Counted from the stretch's first letter, positions 8,414-17,183 are shown. The stretch is 64,000 bases of DNA from Algibacter sp045066735 (GCF_045066735.1 NZ_JBISHH010000024.1:496001-560000); one strand, 5' to 3'. A program made the numbers and translations. The notes: generated by a model not told the origin, from the sequence alone.

Positions 8414-8728
8414 ATGAAAAATATATTAATTATCGCAATAGCATTGTTTACATCAATGACTTTTGCTCAGAAAGAAAAATCGTTAACTTTAAATAAAGAA
8501 ACAAACCAAATCGATGCTGTTTATTACCATAATAATGGTGAAGTAAGCCAAACAGGTACTTTTACTGCCGATGGAAAGTTAGACGGTAAATGGATTAGCT
8601 TTGATGAGGCAGGAGAAAAAACGACTGTAGCGTATTACAAAGAAGGTAAAAAAGTTGGTAAATGGATTCACTTTATCGACGGAGAGAAAAAAGTAGTAAG
8701 TTATGAAAATAACGTTGCTTCGCTATAA
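8414..8728 (+). CDS. Small exported protein with MORN/YwqK-like repeats
   Basis: A 104-residue protein with a signal peptide (residues 1-18, ending MTFAQ). The rest holds repeated motifs of the antitoxin YwqK/MORN type: AVYYHNNGEVSQTGTF, GKLDGKWISFDEAGE and GKKVGKWIHFIDGEK, a beta-rich scaffold of unknown biochemical role. The start at 8414 is chosen because the signal peptide begins there and a -7 box and operator array lie between 8323 and 8381. In Flavobacteria such proteins are usually hypothetical. The upstream array ties it to the neighbouring phosphate genes. Confidence 0.8.
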   Translation: MKNILIIAIALFTSMTFAQKEKSLTLNKETNQIDAVYYHNNGEVSQTGTFTADGKLDGKWISFDEAGEKTTVAYYKEGKKVGKWIHFIDGEKKVVSYENNVASL

Positions 8729-8756
8729 ATAGCATACTAACTATTAGTGTATAAAA

Positions 8757-8787
8757 AAACGCCTAAAACTTATTGTTTTAGGCGTTT
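8757..8787. terminator. Bidirectional terminator
   Basis: A 13-bp stem (8757-8769 with 8775-8787) with A-run and T-run flanks sits between the convergent ends of the small exported protein gene and the TonB receptor gene. Confidence 0.88.
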
Positions 8788-8808
8788 TGCTTGTATAACA
8801 GAAGTTTT

Positions 8809-11634
8809 TTAAAACTTGTATGCGTAACCAATAGAAAACTCTGTGCCAGGCTCTCTTAAAGAGAATATTTGGTCTTGTGCTTTGTACGATTGGTAAGAAC
8901 TCTCTCTATCACTTCCTAAAATGTTAGATACTTTAATATCTATTGAAGATTTTTTGTTTTCTCCAAAAGTTTTATTAAAAGTAAAGTTTAAACTTTGAAA
9001 AGGTTTAGTGTAAACATCAGGAACACCACCTAAACCAACAACTTCTAAGGTTTTACCTTGGACATTGAAGAATAAACCTGTCTGTAAGCCTAAATCTGTA
9101 TTAGAATAATTTAAACTAGAGTTAATTAAAAAAGGTGCTTGCCCTTGTAACTTACGTTTGCGATCTATAGTTTGACCATCACGAGCATTTGCTACTCTAG
9201 AGTTGTATTCTTGCTCAGACATGGATAATTCCGATTCGGTAACCGATGCATTTAACGCAAATTTTAAGTTTTCTAAGTCTTCGGCAATAAATCCTAAACT
9301 TTTTCTAAATTCAACTTCAGCACCATAAACCTTTGCGCTACCTAAGTTGCCAATAGTTAATTGTGTTGGAGCAGAGGCGAAGAAAGATTTTTCTAAAGGA
9401 TCTGTGAAATCTTTAAAGAAAGCACTTACGGCAAACATTTGTCCACCATCACCAAAGTTTTCAAATCTTAAATCGAAGTTGTTTACGTAAGTTGGTTTTA
9501 AATCGATATTACCAATAAATAAGCGGTCTGTAATAGGATCGAAAATTTGAGACAAAGATGCTTCTTTAAATGAAGGTCTTGCTGTAGTTTTATAATAAGA
9601 AGTACGAATGTTAGATTTCTCGGTAGCGGCATAAATTAAGTTAGCCGAAGGAAATAAATCGTAAACATCAATAACTTTAAACCTATCATAAAGATCAGTT
9701 CCATCTTGCCCTGTGTAGTAAGATGAAAAAGCTTCAGCTCTTAAACCTAAAATTGTTTTTAATTTCTCAGAAATATTGAACTCATTAGAAATATAGGTTG
9801 AAGAAATATGTTGTTCACCTTCGTAAGCATCATTAGGGTTAAAGATATCACCAGAAATTAAATATGTTCCGTTTGTATTATCTCTACTCCAAAGATTTTC
9901 TGTTGCTAAAATATTATCAGGATTTCCGTTTAGCACAGATGTACCGTTATTATCAAACGTCCAATCGTCTACACTAAAATCTCTAAATTTATAAGTATGT
10001 CCACCACCAAATTTTACTTTGGCAGGCTTTCCGAATAATTCGTACTTTTTACTTAAATCTACTTTTCCAGCCCAGTTTTCTTCTTGTAAAAAACGCCAGA
10101 TTCTAATTGGAAAAGTTGCAGCAGAAGCACTAATAAAGTACTCTCCAGATTGCGATTGTTGTAGCGGTGTTACTCTATGGTCTAAATCGTGAACCTTAGA
10201 TATTGTTGGAGATAATTTCCATTCGAAGTTCCAATCGTTTTCAGCACCAAAAGAGTGTGTACCATTTAATAATACGTTGGTTACAGAACGCTCTGTGTAT
10301 GTAATAGCATCTTTTGTTAATGGCTCATATCCAGAACCAGAACCAGAACCACCTTGCGCTACAGTTTGATTAAAGAAACCACCAGCAGATTCTCCATTTT
10401 GAATATGAAGAACATTAAAGCGGTATTTAGAGTTTTGTGTTTTGAAGGTAAGTCCAACAAGTCCGTTTACAAGTACGTTGTTAATACCCTCACGACCATT
10501 AGAAATTCTATCGGCAACTAACTCATTATTCGATGTATCATTAGCATCGATAGAGTATGCGCCATCACGTCTGTTCTCGTAAAATGTTGTACTGTTTTTG
10601 TATGAAAACGATGCTAAGTATCCAAACTTATTATATTCACCAACTTCAAATTGATCACCAATGGTAAAACCGAAATCGAAGTTAGGTTTGCTTGTTTCTT
10701 CTTGAGCTCTTAATTGGTTATCGAAACGGCCTGTAAGTGTTGTTAATAAGCCTCTATTATCAAACGTTCCAGGAATATTTTGGTATCTGTGAATTGGTCT
10801 GCTTCTAGAATTATCATCGTATCCAAAAAAATCAGTACTACTCGAGTTTCCTAATAAGAAATTACTTTTACCATGCATACTTGGGTTAAACCCGGCACCA
10901 AGAGATAAAGATGCTTCAAATTTTGTCGGAAAATCTTTAGTAATGATATCTACAACACCACCTGTAAAATCGGCAGGAAATTCTGCTGCTGCAGATTTTA
11001 TAACAATAATATTGTCAATAATACTTGTTGGAAAAACGTCCATCTGTATTGTGTTTCTATCAGGATCTAAACCCGGAATATCAACACCATTTAAAGTTGT
11101 TTTAGTGTAACGATCTCCAAGACCACGCACGTAAACATATTTACCGCCTTCCACAGAAACACCAGGAACACTTTTTACAGCACTTGCAATGTTACTTGCT
11201 CCACTAGATTTAATGCTTTGTGCAGATAAACCATCTAAAAGGGTTACCGATTTTTTCTGAATATTTAGTACAGCATTTTCAGTATTTCTTTTTGCACTTG
11301 TTGTAATTACAATTTCGTCTAAAGAATTGGATTTTAAAATAACATCTAAATCAAATACTTGTCCATTTTTAATAACTATATCACTAATTTCTTTGGATTC
11401 GTATCCAACAAAAGAAAAGATTAGCGTGTAAGTTCCAGCATCTAACGATAATTGGTATTTACCATCAAAGTCTGATGTTGTACCAGTTGTAGTACCTTTT
11501 ACTAAAATGTTGGCAAAGGCCATTGGTTCGTTGTTATACTCACCATCTAGCACGTTTCCAGCAACAGTTCCCTGAGCATTCAAACTTAAAAAAGAAGTTA
11601 AAAAAAGCGAAAGAACTATAAAAATATTTTTCAT
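8809..11634 (-). CDS. TonB-dependent receptor with carboxypeptidase-regulatory-like N-terminal domain
   Basis: Outer-membrane active transporter, 941 residues. The order is signal peptide (1-20, ending LNAQG), carboxypeptidase-regulatory-like domain (about 22-108; GTVAGNVLDGEYNNEPM and the FVGYESKEI strand), plug domain (about 120-235; YVYVRGLGDRYTKTTLNGVDIPG and the plug-end GGVVDIITKDFP), and a long barrel ending in an aromatic (IGYAYKF). No SusD partner is adjacent. It lies 79 bp downstream of a parallel-helix lipoprotein gene whose promoter carries the longest Pho-like array, so a phosphate-related substrate such as an organophosphate or phytate is plausible but unproved. Confidence 0.93.
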   Translation of the reverse strand: MKNIFIVLSLFLTSFLSLNAQGTVAGNVLDGEYNNEPMAFANILVKGTTTGTTSDFDGKYQLSLDAGTYTLIFSFVGYESKEISDIVIKNGQVFDLDVILKSNSLDEIVITTSAKRNTENAVLNIQKKSVTLLDGLSAQSIKSSGASNIASAVKSVPGVSVEGGKYVYVRGLGDRYTKTTLNGVDIPGLDPDRNTIQMDVFPTSIIDNIIVIKSAAAEFPADFTGGVVDIITKDFPTKFEASLSLGAGFNPSMHGKSNFLLGNSSSTDFFGYDDNSRSRPIHRYQNIPGTFDNRGLLTTLTGRFDNQLRAQEETSKPNFDFGFTIGDQFEVGEYNKFGYLASFSYKNSTTFYENRRDGAYSIDANDTSNNELVADRISNGREGINNVLVNGLVGLTFKTQNSKYRFNVLHIQNGESAGGFFNQTVAQGGSGSGSGYEPLTKDAITYTERSVTNVLLNGTHSFGAENDWNFEWKLSPTISKVHDLDHRVTPLQQSQSGEYFISASAATFPIRIWRFLQEENWAGKVDLSKKYELFGKPAKVKFGGGHTYKFRDFSVDDWTFDNNGTSVLNGNPDNILATENLWSRDNTNGTYLISGDIFNPNDAYEGEQHISSTYISNEFNISEKLKTILGLRAEAFSSYYTGQDGTDLYDRFKVIDVYDLFPSANLIYAATEKSNIRTSYYKTTARPSFKEASLSQIFDPITDRLFIGNIDLKPTYVNNFDLRFENFGDGGQMFAVSAFFKDFTDPLEKSFFASAPTQLTIGNLGSAKVYGAEVEFRKSLGFIAEDLENLKFALNASVTESELSMSEQEYNSRVANARDGQTIDRKRKLQGQAPFLINSSLNYSNTDLGLQTGLFFNVQGKTLEVVGLGGVPDVYTKPFQSLNFTFNKTFGENKKSSIDIKVSNILGSDRESSYQSYKAQDQIFSLREPGTEFSIGYAYKF

Positions 11635-11648
11635 ATATATAATTTATA

Positions 11649-11681
11649 AACTACTGCTCGCCATAAAAGCAAGCAGTAGTA
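11649..11681 (-). other. Intercistronic inverted repeat between lipoprotein and TonB receptor
   Basis: CTACTGCT (11651-11658) pairs with AGCAGTAG (11672-11679), with a 13-nt loop and no T-run. It could protect or uncouple the two halves of the message and set unequal expression of surface lipoprotein and receptor. Confidence 0.45.
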
Positions 11682-11713
11682 AATTATGTTTTTAAAATAG
11701 AATTGAATTAAGC

Positions 11714-13033
11714 TTATAGTGCTAAACCTCCTTCGATTACAGCGTAAGTCCAGCTAAATTCTGAAGCAGTTGCTCCTACTGTTTGAGCACCTTCAGTAAC
11801 TTGAGTTGTCCAAGTTGCTGCTCTATCAGTAAAAGAAGGTGTTAAGATAATGTTAGCTTCGTAAACTTCGTTACCATCGATATCATCGTCACAAAAATCG
11901 ATACAACCACCTTTTTCAACAAAAACAGAGTTGTCAAATCCTACTATTTCCCATGCTTCTAGAGTAATTAAACCATCTAAAAAGTTTTGAGCTACAGCGT
12001 TATTATCTAATTCAACATCAGCGCTAGTTTTGAAACCTTTAGCATATACATTTTTTACAGTACCCATTGCTTTACTTCTAAAATCAGCATACTCACCGTT
12101 GTTAGTATCTAAATCACCAACTAAAGTTAAGTTTTGGATTGTAAAAGAACCTGTAGATGTTCCTTCTGGTCCATCAATTTCTAAAGCATGATCAGATGCA
12201 GCTCCTAATGCTACAACAGCATTATCAATAGTTCCAGAGTAAGCTTGGTCAATATCTAAACCATCATCACCTTGAGCCCATACTAATAAATTTTTAGCGT
12301 TAACCGTTCCACCGAAAAATTCGATACCATCATCAACGTTAGCCATAACTTCAATGTTTTCAATTACAGTTCCGTTACCAACACCACCAAGTGTTAAACC
12401 GTTAATTTCGTTTCCTTCTCCGATTAATGCACCACCGTGACGGATAGAAACATATTTAAGAACACCAGAGTTATCAGCAGCATCTGTTCCACCGTATAAT
12501 CCAAAAGTATCATCTGCAGGAATTCCTTCAATTTGTACTTCAACTAAATCTCCTTTAAAAGAACCAGGAGCGTTACCTAACATAATTAATCCACCCCAAA
12601 GACCTCTATTAGTTTCGTCTAAGTTTGTACCAGCAGTTTCACCAAGGTCAATATTATCACTTGTAGAAGTAAAAATAATTGGGCTTGTAGAAGTTCCTTC
12701 AGCATTTATTTTAGCACCTCTTGCAATAATTAAAGCAGACGCTAAAGAACCAGTTCCTGGCTTACCTTTAATAATAGTTCCAGCTTCGATAGTTAATGTT
12801 GCTCCGTTATCTACAACAACTTTTTGGTTTAATTCGTAAATTTTATCGTTTGTCCAAGTTGTGTCTTCAGTAATCGCACCAGTAACAGCAACAGTTTCAG
12901 TTGTGCTAGTAGAACCGTCACCGTTTTGGATAATTGTAACTTCTTCTATTATAATTGGTGTATCATCATCTTTAAGACAACCAGTAAAAACGAGAGTTGA
13001 TACCATTAAAATAGGTAAAATTATTTTTTTCAT
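11714..13033 (-). CDS. Exported lipoprotein with a parallel beta-helix-like body
   Basis: 439 residues. The lipobox is STLVFTGC (Cys19), followed by LKDDDTPII; the acidic residues after the cysteine suit surface export in Bacteroidota. The rest is rich in Gly, Asn, Asp and short hydrophobic strands (TIEAGTIIKGKPG, ALIIARGAKINAEG, GGLIMLGNAPGSFKG, LLVWAQGDDGLDIDQA), as in right-handed beta-helices. It is upstream of the TonB receptor (79 bp, same strand), suggesting a surface partner that captures or processes the substrate. Bacteroidota homologues are usually unnamed. The localisation call is strong; the biochemical role is unknown. Confidence 0.8.
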   Translation of the reverse strand: MKKIILPILMVSTLVFTGCLKDDDTPIIIEEVTIIQNGDGSTSTTETVAVTGAITEDTTWTNDKIYELNQKVVVDNGATLTIEAGTIIKGKPGTGSLASALIIARGAKINAEGTSTSPIIFTSTSDNIDLGETAGTNLDETNRGLWGGLIMLGNAPGSFKGDLVEVQIEGIPADDTFGLYGGTDAADNSGVLKYVSIRHGGALIGEGNEINGLTLGGVGNGTVIENIEVMANVDDGIEFFGGTVNAKNLLVWAQGDDGLDIDQAYSGTIDNAVVALGAASDHALEIDGPEGTSTGSFTIQNLTLVGDLDTNNGEYADFRSKAMGTVKNVYAKGFKTSADVELDNNAVAQNFLDGLITLEAWEIVGFDNSVFVEKGGCIDFCDDDIDGNEVYEANIILTPSFTDRAATWTTQVTEGAQTVGATASEFSWTYAVIEGGLAL

Positions 13034-13104
13034 GAGATTTAAATTTTGATGTTTTTTTTAGTTTATTTCTTTCGGCAAAGAAACCACCACATTCTTAAAA
13101 TGGT

Positions 13105-13170
13105 GTTAATTCAAGATTAAACAACCGTAACAAAAGTGTTATATAAACGTTACCTCAGTGTTTCTAGATA
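13105..13170 (-). promoter_or_regulatory. Six-unit Pho-box-like array upstream of lipoprotein/TonB receptor
   Basis: On the plus strand, units begin at exactly 11-bp steps: GTTAA 13105, ATTAA 13116, GTAAC 13127, GTTAT 13138, GTTAC 13149 and GTTTC 13160. On the coding (minus) strand these read as TTAAC/GTAAC-type boxes. A seventh weak unit (TTAAG, from 13098) is followed 15 nt later by TTTCTTTG (13083-13076), a possible -7 box. Confidence 0.65.
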
Positions 13171-13273
13171 CAACTATTAGGTTACATTTAGTTAACATTA
13201 AAAAGTTAGGCTACTCGGTTGAAAGCTTTTGTAATATTCATGCTAAAAAGATTAAACTCTAAATTTTAAGCAT

Positions 13274-13311
13274 AAAAAAAACAGCATCCGTAAAATAGAT
13301 GCTGTTTTTTT
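13274..13311 (-). terminator. Terminator of the small carboxypeptidase-regulatory-domain gene
   Basis: ACAGCATC (13281-13288) pairs with GATGCTGT (13298-13305), flanked by A7 and T6-7 runs that extend the stem, 20 bp past the stop codon of the minus-strand gene. Confidence 0.85.
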
Positions 13312-13330
13312 ATATAGTTTGTAAAACGTT

Positions 13331-13723
13331 TTAATTGTTGGTAGCAATAGTGCTAGGCGTTTCATTTTTATCTGAGCTTGCAAAAGTTAGCATTAAATCA
13401 TCTAAAGATAAAGTGTTAGCTCCTAAAGATTCTTTAACTTGTGTGGTGCGGTTGGCAACTACATTAACCTCTATAGTTTTAGTTTCGTAACCCACAAAAC
13501 TTAGTGATAAAGTATACGTACCAGGATTTAAGCCTTTAAGTGTAAAGTTACCTTCTTGATCAGATGTTGTTTTACCTCCCGTTTCTTTAATAAATACACG
13601 AGCCATTTCTAAAGGCATGTTATTTGCCTCTAAGTCTAGTACGTTACCTTTTATAGATGCACCATCTTGTGCAAACATAACTGCAGATGATAAAAAAACG
13701 AGTATTAAAAAAAGATGTTTCAT
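13331..13723 (-). CDS. Small exported protein: single carboxypeptidase-regulatory-like domain
   Basis: 130 residues. A signal peptide (1-18, ending VMFAQ) is followed by one carboxypeptidase-regulatory-like domain (about 22-105): IKGNVLDLEANNMPLEMARVFI, TTSDQEGNFTLKGL and LSFVGYETKTIEV. The domain matches the N-terminal domain of the neighbouring TonB receptor but has no plug or barrel. It could be a free-standing receptor accessory or the remnant of a receptor. A five-unit Pho-like array lies upstream, so it probably responds with the receptor. Confidence 0.8.
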   Translation of the reverse strand: MKHLFLILVFLSSAVMFAQDGASIKGNVLDLEANNMPLEMARVFIKETGGKTTSDQEGNFTLKGLNPGTYTLSLSFVGYETKTIEVNVVANRTTQVKESLGANTLSLDDLMLTFASSDKNETPSTIATNN

Positions 13724-13782
13724 TAATTATTTTGATAAATATATTTTGCTCTGCAAAATAAAGGCATAAACATATTTTAAAT

Positions 13783-13837
13783 GTTATGTAATTATTAAAC
13801 AACCGTAATTATAAGGTTACCCTAATGTTAAGAGAAT
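13783..13837 (-). promoter_or_regulatory. Five-unit Pho-box-like array of the small carboxypeptidase-regulatory-domain gene
   Basis: Plus-strand unit starts lie at 13783 (GTTAT), 13794 (ATTAA), 13805 (GTAAT), 13816 (GTTAC) and 13827 (GTTAA), exactly 11 bp apart. The 15-mer ATTAAACAACCGTAA at 13794-13808 is identical to 13116-13130 in the receptor array. A TTATTTTG box (13761-13754 on the minus strand) lies downstream. Confidence 0.6.
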
Positions 13838-13891
13838 TTTTATTTATTTTTTATTAGGAAATGTTATCTTGCCTGCATATAAAAATTTACC

Positions 13892-15232
13892 ATGAACTGG
13901 GAGCAATTACTATCCTTAAAACGCTTTGGCGATACCAATAAACGCATTAGAAAAGAACAAGACGAAACCCGTTTAGGCTTCGAGGTCGATTACGATCGTG
14001 TAATTTTCTCATCAGAATTTAGAAGTTTACAAGATAAAACACAGGTTATCCCTTTATCTGAAACCGATTTTGTACACACCAGACTTACTCACAGTTTAGA
14101 AGTAAGTGTTGTAGGCCGTTCGTTAGGTCGTTTGGTTGGTAAAAAGTTGTTAGAAAAGCATCCGCATTTACAAAGCACATTAGGCTATCAAGCTAACGAT
14201 TTTGGAGCGATTGTGGCCGCAGCAGCTTTAGCGCACGATATTGGCAATCCACCATTCGGACATTCAGGAGAAAAGGCAATTGGCGAATTTTTTATAACAG
14301 GAGCTGGTAAAAACTTCAAAAGCCAACTAACCGATAAAGAATATCAAGACCTTTGCGATTTTGAAGGTAATGCTAACGGATTTAAAATATTAACCGAAGA
14401 TCGTGCAGGGCGTCTAGGTGGACTTCGGTTAAGTTACGCCACACTTGGTGCTTTTATAAAGTATCCAAAAGAGTCGTTACCCAAAAAACCAACAAAGCAT
14501 ATAGCCGACAAAAAATATGGTTTTTTTCAAAGTGAAAAAGCAAGTTTTCAAGATATTGCTAGCGAGCTAGGTTTATTAAAGCGTAGTGAAACCGATGTTA
14601 GTTATTCACGTCATCCTTTGGCCTTTTTAGTCGAAGCAGCAGATGATATTTGTTACACCATTATCGATTTTGAAGACGGTATAAACCTCGGTCTCATTCA
14701 AGAAGAATTTGCACTCGAATATCTTTCAAAAATTATCCGTCATACCATAAAAACCGAAAATTACTATGCGCTTTCTACTAAAGAAGACCGCATAGGTTAC
14801 CTTCGAGCGCTTGCCATTGGTTCGCTAATCAACGAAGCCGTAAATTTATTTATGGAAAACGAGGAAGCGATTTTAAATGGCACCTTCAATACCGGTTTGC
14901 TAGATAAAAGCCAATACGATGCCCAAATAAAAGATATTATTAAAATAAGTATCGATAACGTATATCAGTCTACCGAAGTAGTCGATAAAGAAATAGCTGG
15001 TTATGGCGTTATAAATACACTATTAAACACCTATGCCACAGCTGTAAACAATGGCTTTAATAATACCGCATCTAATTACGATAAACTTATACTAAAAAGC
15101 CTGCCAAAAAATATCAATGCCACCAGTACAAGCTTATACACTAGGCTGTCGAGTGTATGTTATTACGTATCGTTGCTGTCCGATAGTAAAGCTATTTTAG
15201 AATATAAAAAAATAAAAGGAATTGGGTTTTAA
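13892..15232 (+). CDS. dgt: Deoxyguanosinetriphosphate triphosphohydrolase (dGTPase, HD superfamily)
   Basis: A 446-residue HD-domain enzyme that hydrolyses dGTP to deoxyguanosine and triphosphate, balancing dNTP pools. Seen in sequence: an N-terminal SSEFRSLQDKTQV block, His67 in TRLTHSLEVS, the His115-Asp116 metal pair in ALAHDIGNPPFGHSGE, and a distal EAADDICYTIIDFED motif carrying the further metal aspartate. Length is normal. It stands alone, starting 168 bp from the divergent small exported protein gene, and is followed by a structured repeat. Confidence 0.93.
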   Translation: MNWEQLLSLKRFGDTNKRIRKEQDETRLGFEVDYDRVIFSSEFRSLQDKTQVIPLSETDFVHTRLTHSLEVSVVGRSLGRLVGKKLLEKHPHLQSTLGYQANDFGAIVAAAALAHDIGNPPFGHSGEKAIGEFFITGAGKNFKSQLTDKEYQDLCDFEGNANGFKILTEDRAGRLGGLRLSYATLGAFIKYPKESLPKKPTKHIADKKYGFFQSEKASFQDIASELGLLKRSETDVSYSRHPLAFLVEAADDICYTIIDFEDGINLGLIQEEFALEYLSKIIRHTIKTENYYALSTKEDRIGYLRALAIGSLINEAVNLFMENEEAILNGTFNTGLLDKSQYDAQIKDIIKISIDNVYQSTEVVDKEIAGYGVINTLLNTYATAVNNGFNNTASNYDKLILKSLPKNINATSTSLYTRLSSVCYYVSLLSDSKAILEYKKIKGIGF

Positions 15233-15246
15233 AACATAGTTTTTGG

Positions 15247-15328
15247 GCGTTACCCGAAAAGGGTCGGGCTTTCACTACTCGCTCCTCCTTGGGTCGGGAG
15301 CTCAAACAGGCCGTTCAATCCCTAACGC
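15247..15328. repeat. Structured intergenic repeat, copy 1
   Basis: GCGTTA (15247-15252) pairs with TAACGC (15323-15328), closing the element. Inside are ACCC-GAAAA-GGGT (15252-15264) and GCTCC/GGAGC (15281-15285 with 15297-15301). The element is much richer in GC than its flanks. A second, inverted copy at 43189-43284 shares the head GGGCGnnACCC...AAAAGGGTCGGGCT and the tail ATCCCTnnCGC. Confidence 0.75.
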
Positions 15329-15380
15329 AAATTCGGCTAGCCTTTAAAGTTTAGCCATTAAAATATTATAAATTCATCTC

Positions 15381-16316
15381 ATGAAAGTTTTACACCTCGA
15401 TACAAACCACGAATTGTTAATTGAGCAATTAGCACAAGCCGGGTTTACAAACCACGAAGATTATACATCTACAAAAACACAAGTAGAAGCTAAAATAGCA
15501 GATTATGATGGTGTTGTTTTAAGAAGTCGTTTTACTATCGATAAACAATTTCTAGATGCCGCAACAAATCTTAAATTTATAGGTAGAGTTGGTGCTGGGT
15601 TAGAAAATATAGATTGCGATTATGCCGAACAAAAAGGTGTGTATTTAATTTCTGCGCCCGAGGGTAATCGTAATGCCGTTGGTGAACATAGTTTAGGTAT
15701 GTTACTATCTTTATTTAACAAACTAAATAAAGCCAATGCCGAAGTACGCGAAGGCAAATGGCTTCGCGAAGCCAATAGAGGTATCGAACTCGACGGAAAA
15801 ACAGTAGGTTTAATAGGTTATGGCAATATGGGCAAGGCCTTCGCTAAAAAACTACGTGGTTTCGATGTAGAAGTGCTGTGTTACGATATAAAAGCTGGTG
15901 TAGGCGATGCAAACGCGAAACAAGTAATATTACAAGAGTTTCAAGAAAAAGCAGATGTAATAAGCTTACATACACCGCAAACACCACTTACGGTAAACAT
16001 GATAAACGCCGAGTTTATTAATGCCGTAAAAAAGTCGTTTTGGTTAATAAATACAGCTCGTGGTAAAAGTGTGGTAACTATAGATTTAATGCATGCGCTT
16101 CAATCAGGAAAAATTTTAGGTGCAGGACTCGATGTTTTAGAATACGAAAAAGCATCTTTCGAAAATTTATTTTCTGGCACCATGCCCGAAGCCTTTCAAT
16201 ATTTAATAGATGCAGAAAACGTGCTGTTAACTCCACATGTTGCAGGTTGGACCATTGAAAGTAAAGAAAAATTGGCGCAAACTATAGTAGATAAAGTTTT
16301 GGATAAATTTCGTTAA
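15381..16316 (+). CDS. NAD-dependent 2-hydroxyacid dehydrogenase (SerA-like)
   Basis: 311 residues, D-isomer-specific 2-hydroxyacid dehydrogenase fold. The NAD-binding fold shows GLIGYGNMGKAFAKKL near residue 145. Catalytic signatures are an arginine in NTARGKSVV, a glutamate in the following loop (LEYEKASF) and a histidine in LLTPHVAGWT. It lacks the C-terminal ACT domain of full-length SerA, so it is a short type; phosphoglycerate dehydrogenase is the usual annotation for close flavobacterial relatives but the substrate is not certain. It leads a possible run with the next two small genes (gaps of 25 and 2 bp). Confidence 0.85.
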   Translation: MKVLHLDTNHELLIEQLAQAGFTNHEDYTSTKTQVEAKIADYDGVVLRSRFTIDKQFLDAATNLKFIGRVGAGLENIDCDYAEQKGVYLISAPEGNRNAVGEHSLGMLLSLFNKLNKANAEVREGKWLREANRGIELDGKTVGLIGYGNMGKAFAKKLRGFDVEVLCYDIKAGVGDANAKQVILQEFQEKADVISLHTPQTPLTVNMINAEFINAVKKSFWLINTARGKSVVTIDLMHALQSGKILGAGLDVLEYEKASFENLFSGTMPEAFQYLIDAENVLLTPHVAGWTIESKEKLAQTIVDKVLDKFR

Positions 16317-16341
16317 CTTTAGGTTTTCAAAATAAAAATAT

Positions 16342-16797
16342 ATGCCATCTAAAGCCACCACAGTCGAGCAATATTTAAGCGCATTACCCGAAGATCGAAA
16401 AACATCAGTAAATAAAATCCGTGATCAAATCTTAAAGAACCTTCCTAACGGTGTAGAAGAAACTATTAATTACGGTATGTTAGGTTATGTAATTCCGCAC
16501 ACTGTTTACCCAAGCGGTTACCATTGCGACCCCAAATTACCTCTGCCATTTATAAATTTGGCAAATCAAAAAAACTTTATAGCCGTATATAGTATGGTGC
16601 TTTATGCAAAGCCAACTCTTATGGATTGGTTTGTTTTAGAGTATTCAAAACGCTGTAAGTATAAACTCGATATGGGAAAAAGTTGCGTGCGTTTTAAAAA
16701 AATGGAAGATATTCCCTTTGATCTTATTGGCGAGTTAACAGCAAAAGTAACTGCCAAAGAGTGGATTTCAATTTATGAAAACTCAATAAAAAAATAA
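16342..16797 (+). CDS. DUF1801 domain protein (YdhG-like fold)
   Basis: 151 residues forming one DUF1801 domain: ATTVEQYLSALPEDRKTSVNKIRDQI, VEETINYGMLGYVIP and LPLPFINLANQKNFIAVY, then KSCVRFKKMEDIPFDLIGEL. The family is widespread and shares a fold with YdhG and the Bacillus iron chaperone Fra, but no function can be assigned here. It is followed after 2 bp by a VOC-domain gene, so the pair is probably translated together. Confidence 0.8.
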   Translation: MPSKATTVEQYLSALPEDRKTSVNKIRDQILKNLPNGVEETINYGMLGYVIPHTVYPSGYHCDPKLPLPFINLANQKNFIAVYSMVLYAKPTLMDWFVLEYSKRCKYKLDMGKSCVRFKKMEDIPFDLIGELTAKVTAKEWISIYENSIKK

Positions 16798-16799
16798 TT

Positions 16800-17183
16800 A
16801 TGAAACGCGTAACAGGAATTGGTGGTCTATTTTTTAAAACAAAAGACCCAAAAGCATCTAAAGATTGGTACAAAAAACATTTAGGTTTCAATACCGACGA
16901 TTATGGAAGTACCTTTTGGTGGAAAGATAAAGAAGGAAAAGATTGTTCTACACAATGGAGTCCGTTTCCCGAGGATACTAAATATTACGAGCCTTCTAAA
17001 AAAGATTTTATGTTTAATTACCGTGTAGAAAATTTACACGAATTACTTAGAGTTTTAAAAGAAGAAGGCGTTACTATTGTAGGTGAAGTTGAAGAGTACG
17101 AGTATGGAAAGTTTGGCTGGATTCTCGATAACGACGGTAATAAAATTGAGCTTTGGGAACCTAGCGATAGTGCTTTTTTGTAA
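16800..17183 (+). CDS. VOC family (glyoxalase-fold) protein
   Basis: 127 residues with one vicinal-oxygen-chelate domain: two beta-alpha-beta-beta-beta modules, starting GGLFFKTKDPKASKDWYKKHLGF and ending GKFGWILDNDGNKIELWEP, where the final Glu is a probable metal ligand. Such proteins can be lyases, dioxygenases or resistance proteins; the substrate cannot be told. It starts 2 bp after the DUF1801 stop. Confidence 0.8.
   Translation: MKRVTGIGGLFFKTKDPKASKDWYKKHLGFNTDDYGSTFWWKDKEGKDCSTQWSPFPEDTKYYEPSKKDFMFNYRVENLHELLRVLKEEGVTIVGEVEEYEYGKFGWILDNDGNKIELWEPSDSAFL

Noticed and set aside
11714..13033. SusD-type partner of the TonB receptor
   Set aside because: The lipoprotein has a Gly/Asn/Asp-rich beta-helix pattern and no helical TPR-like SusD features.
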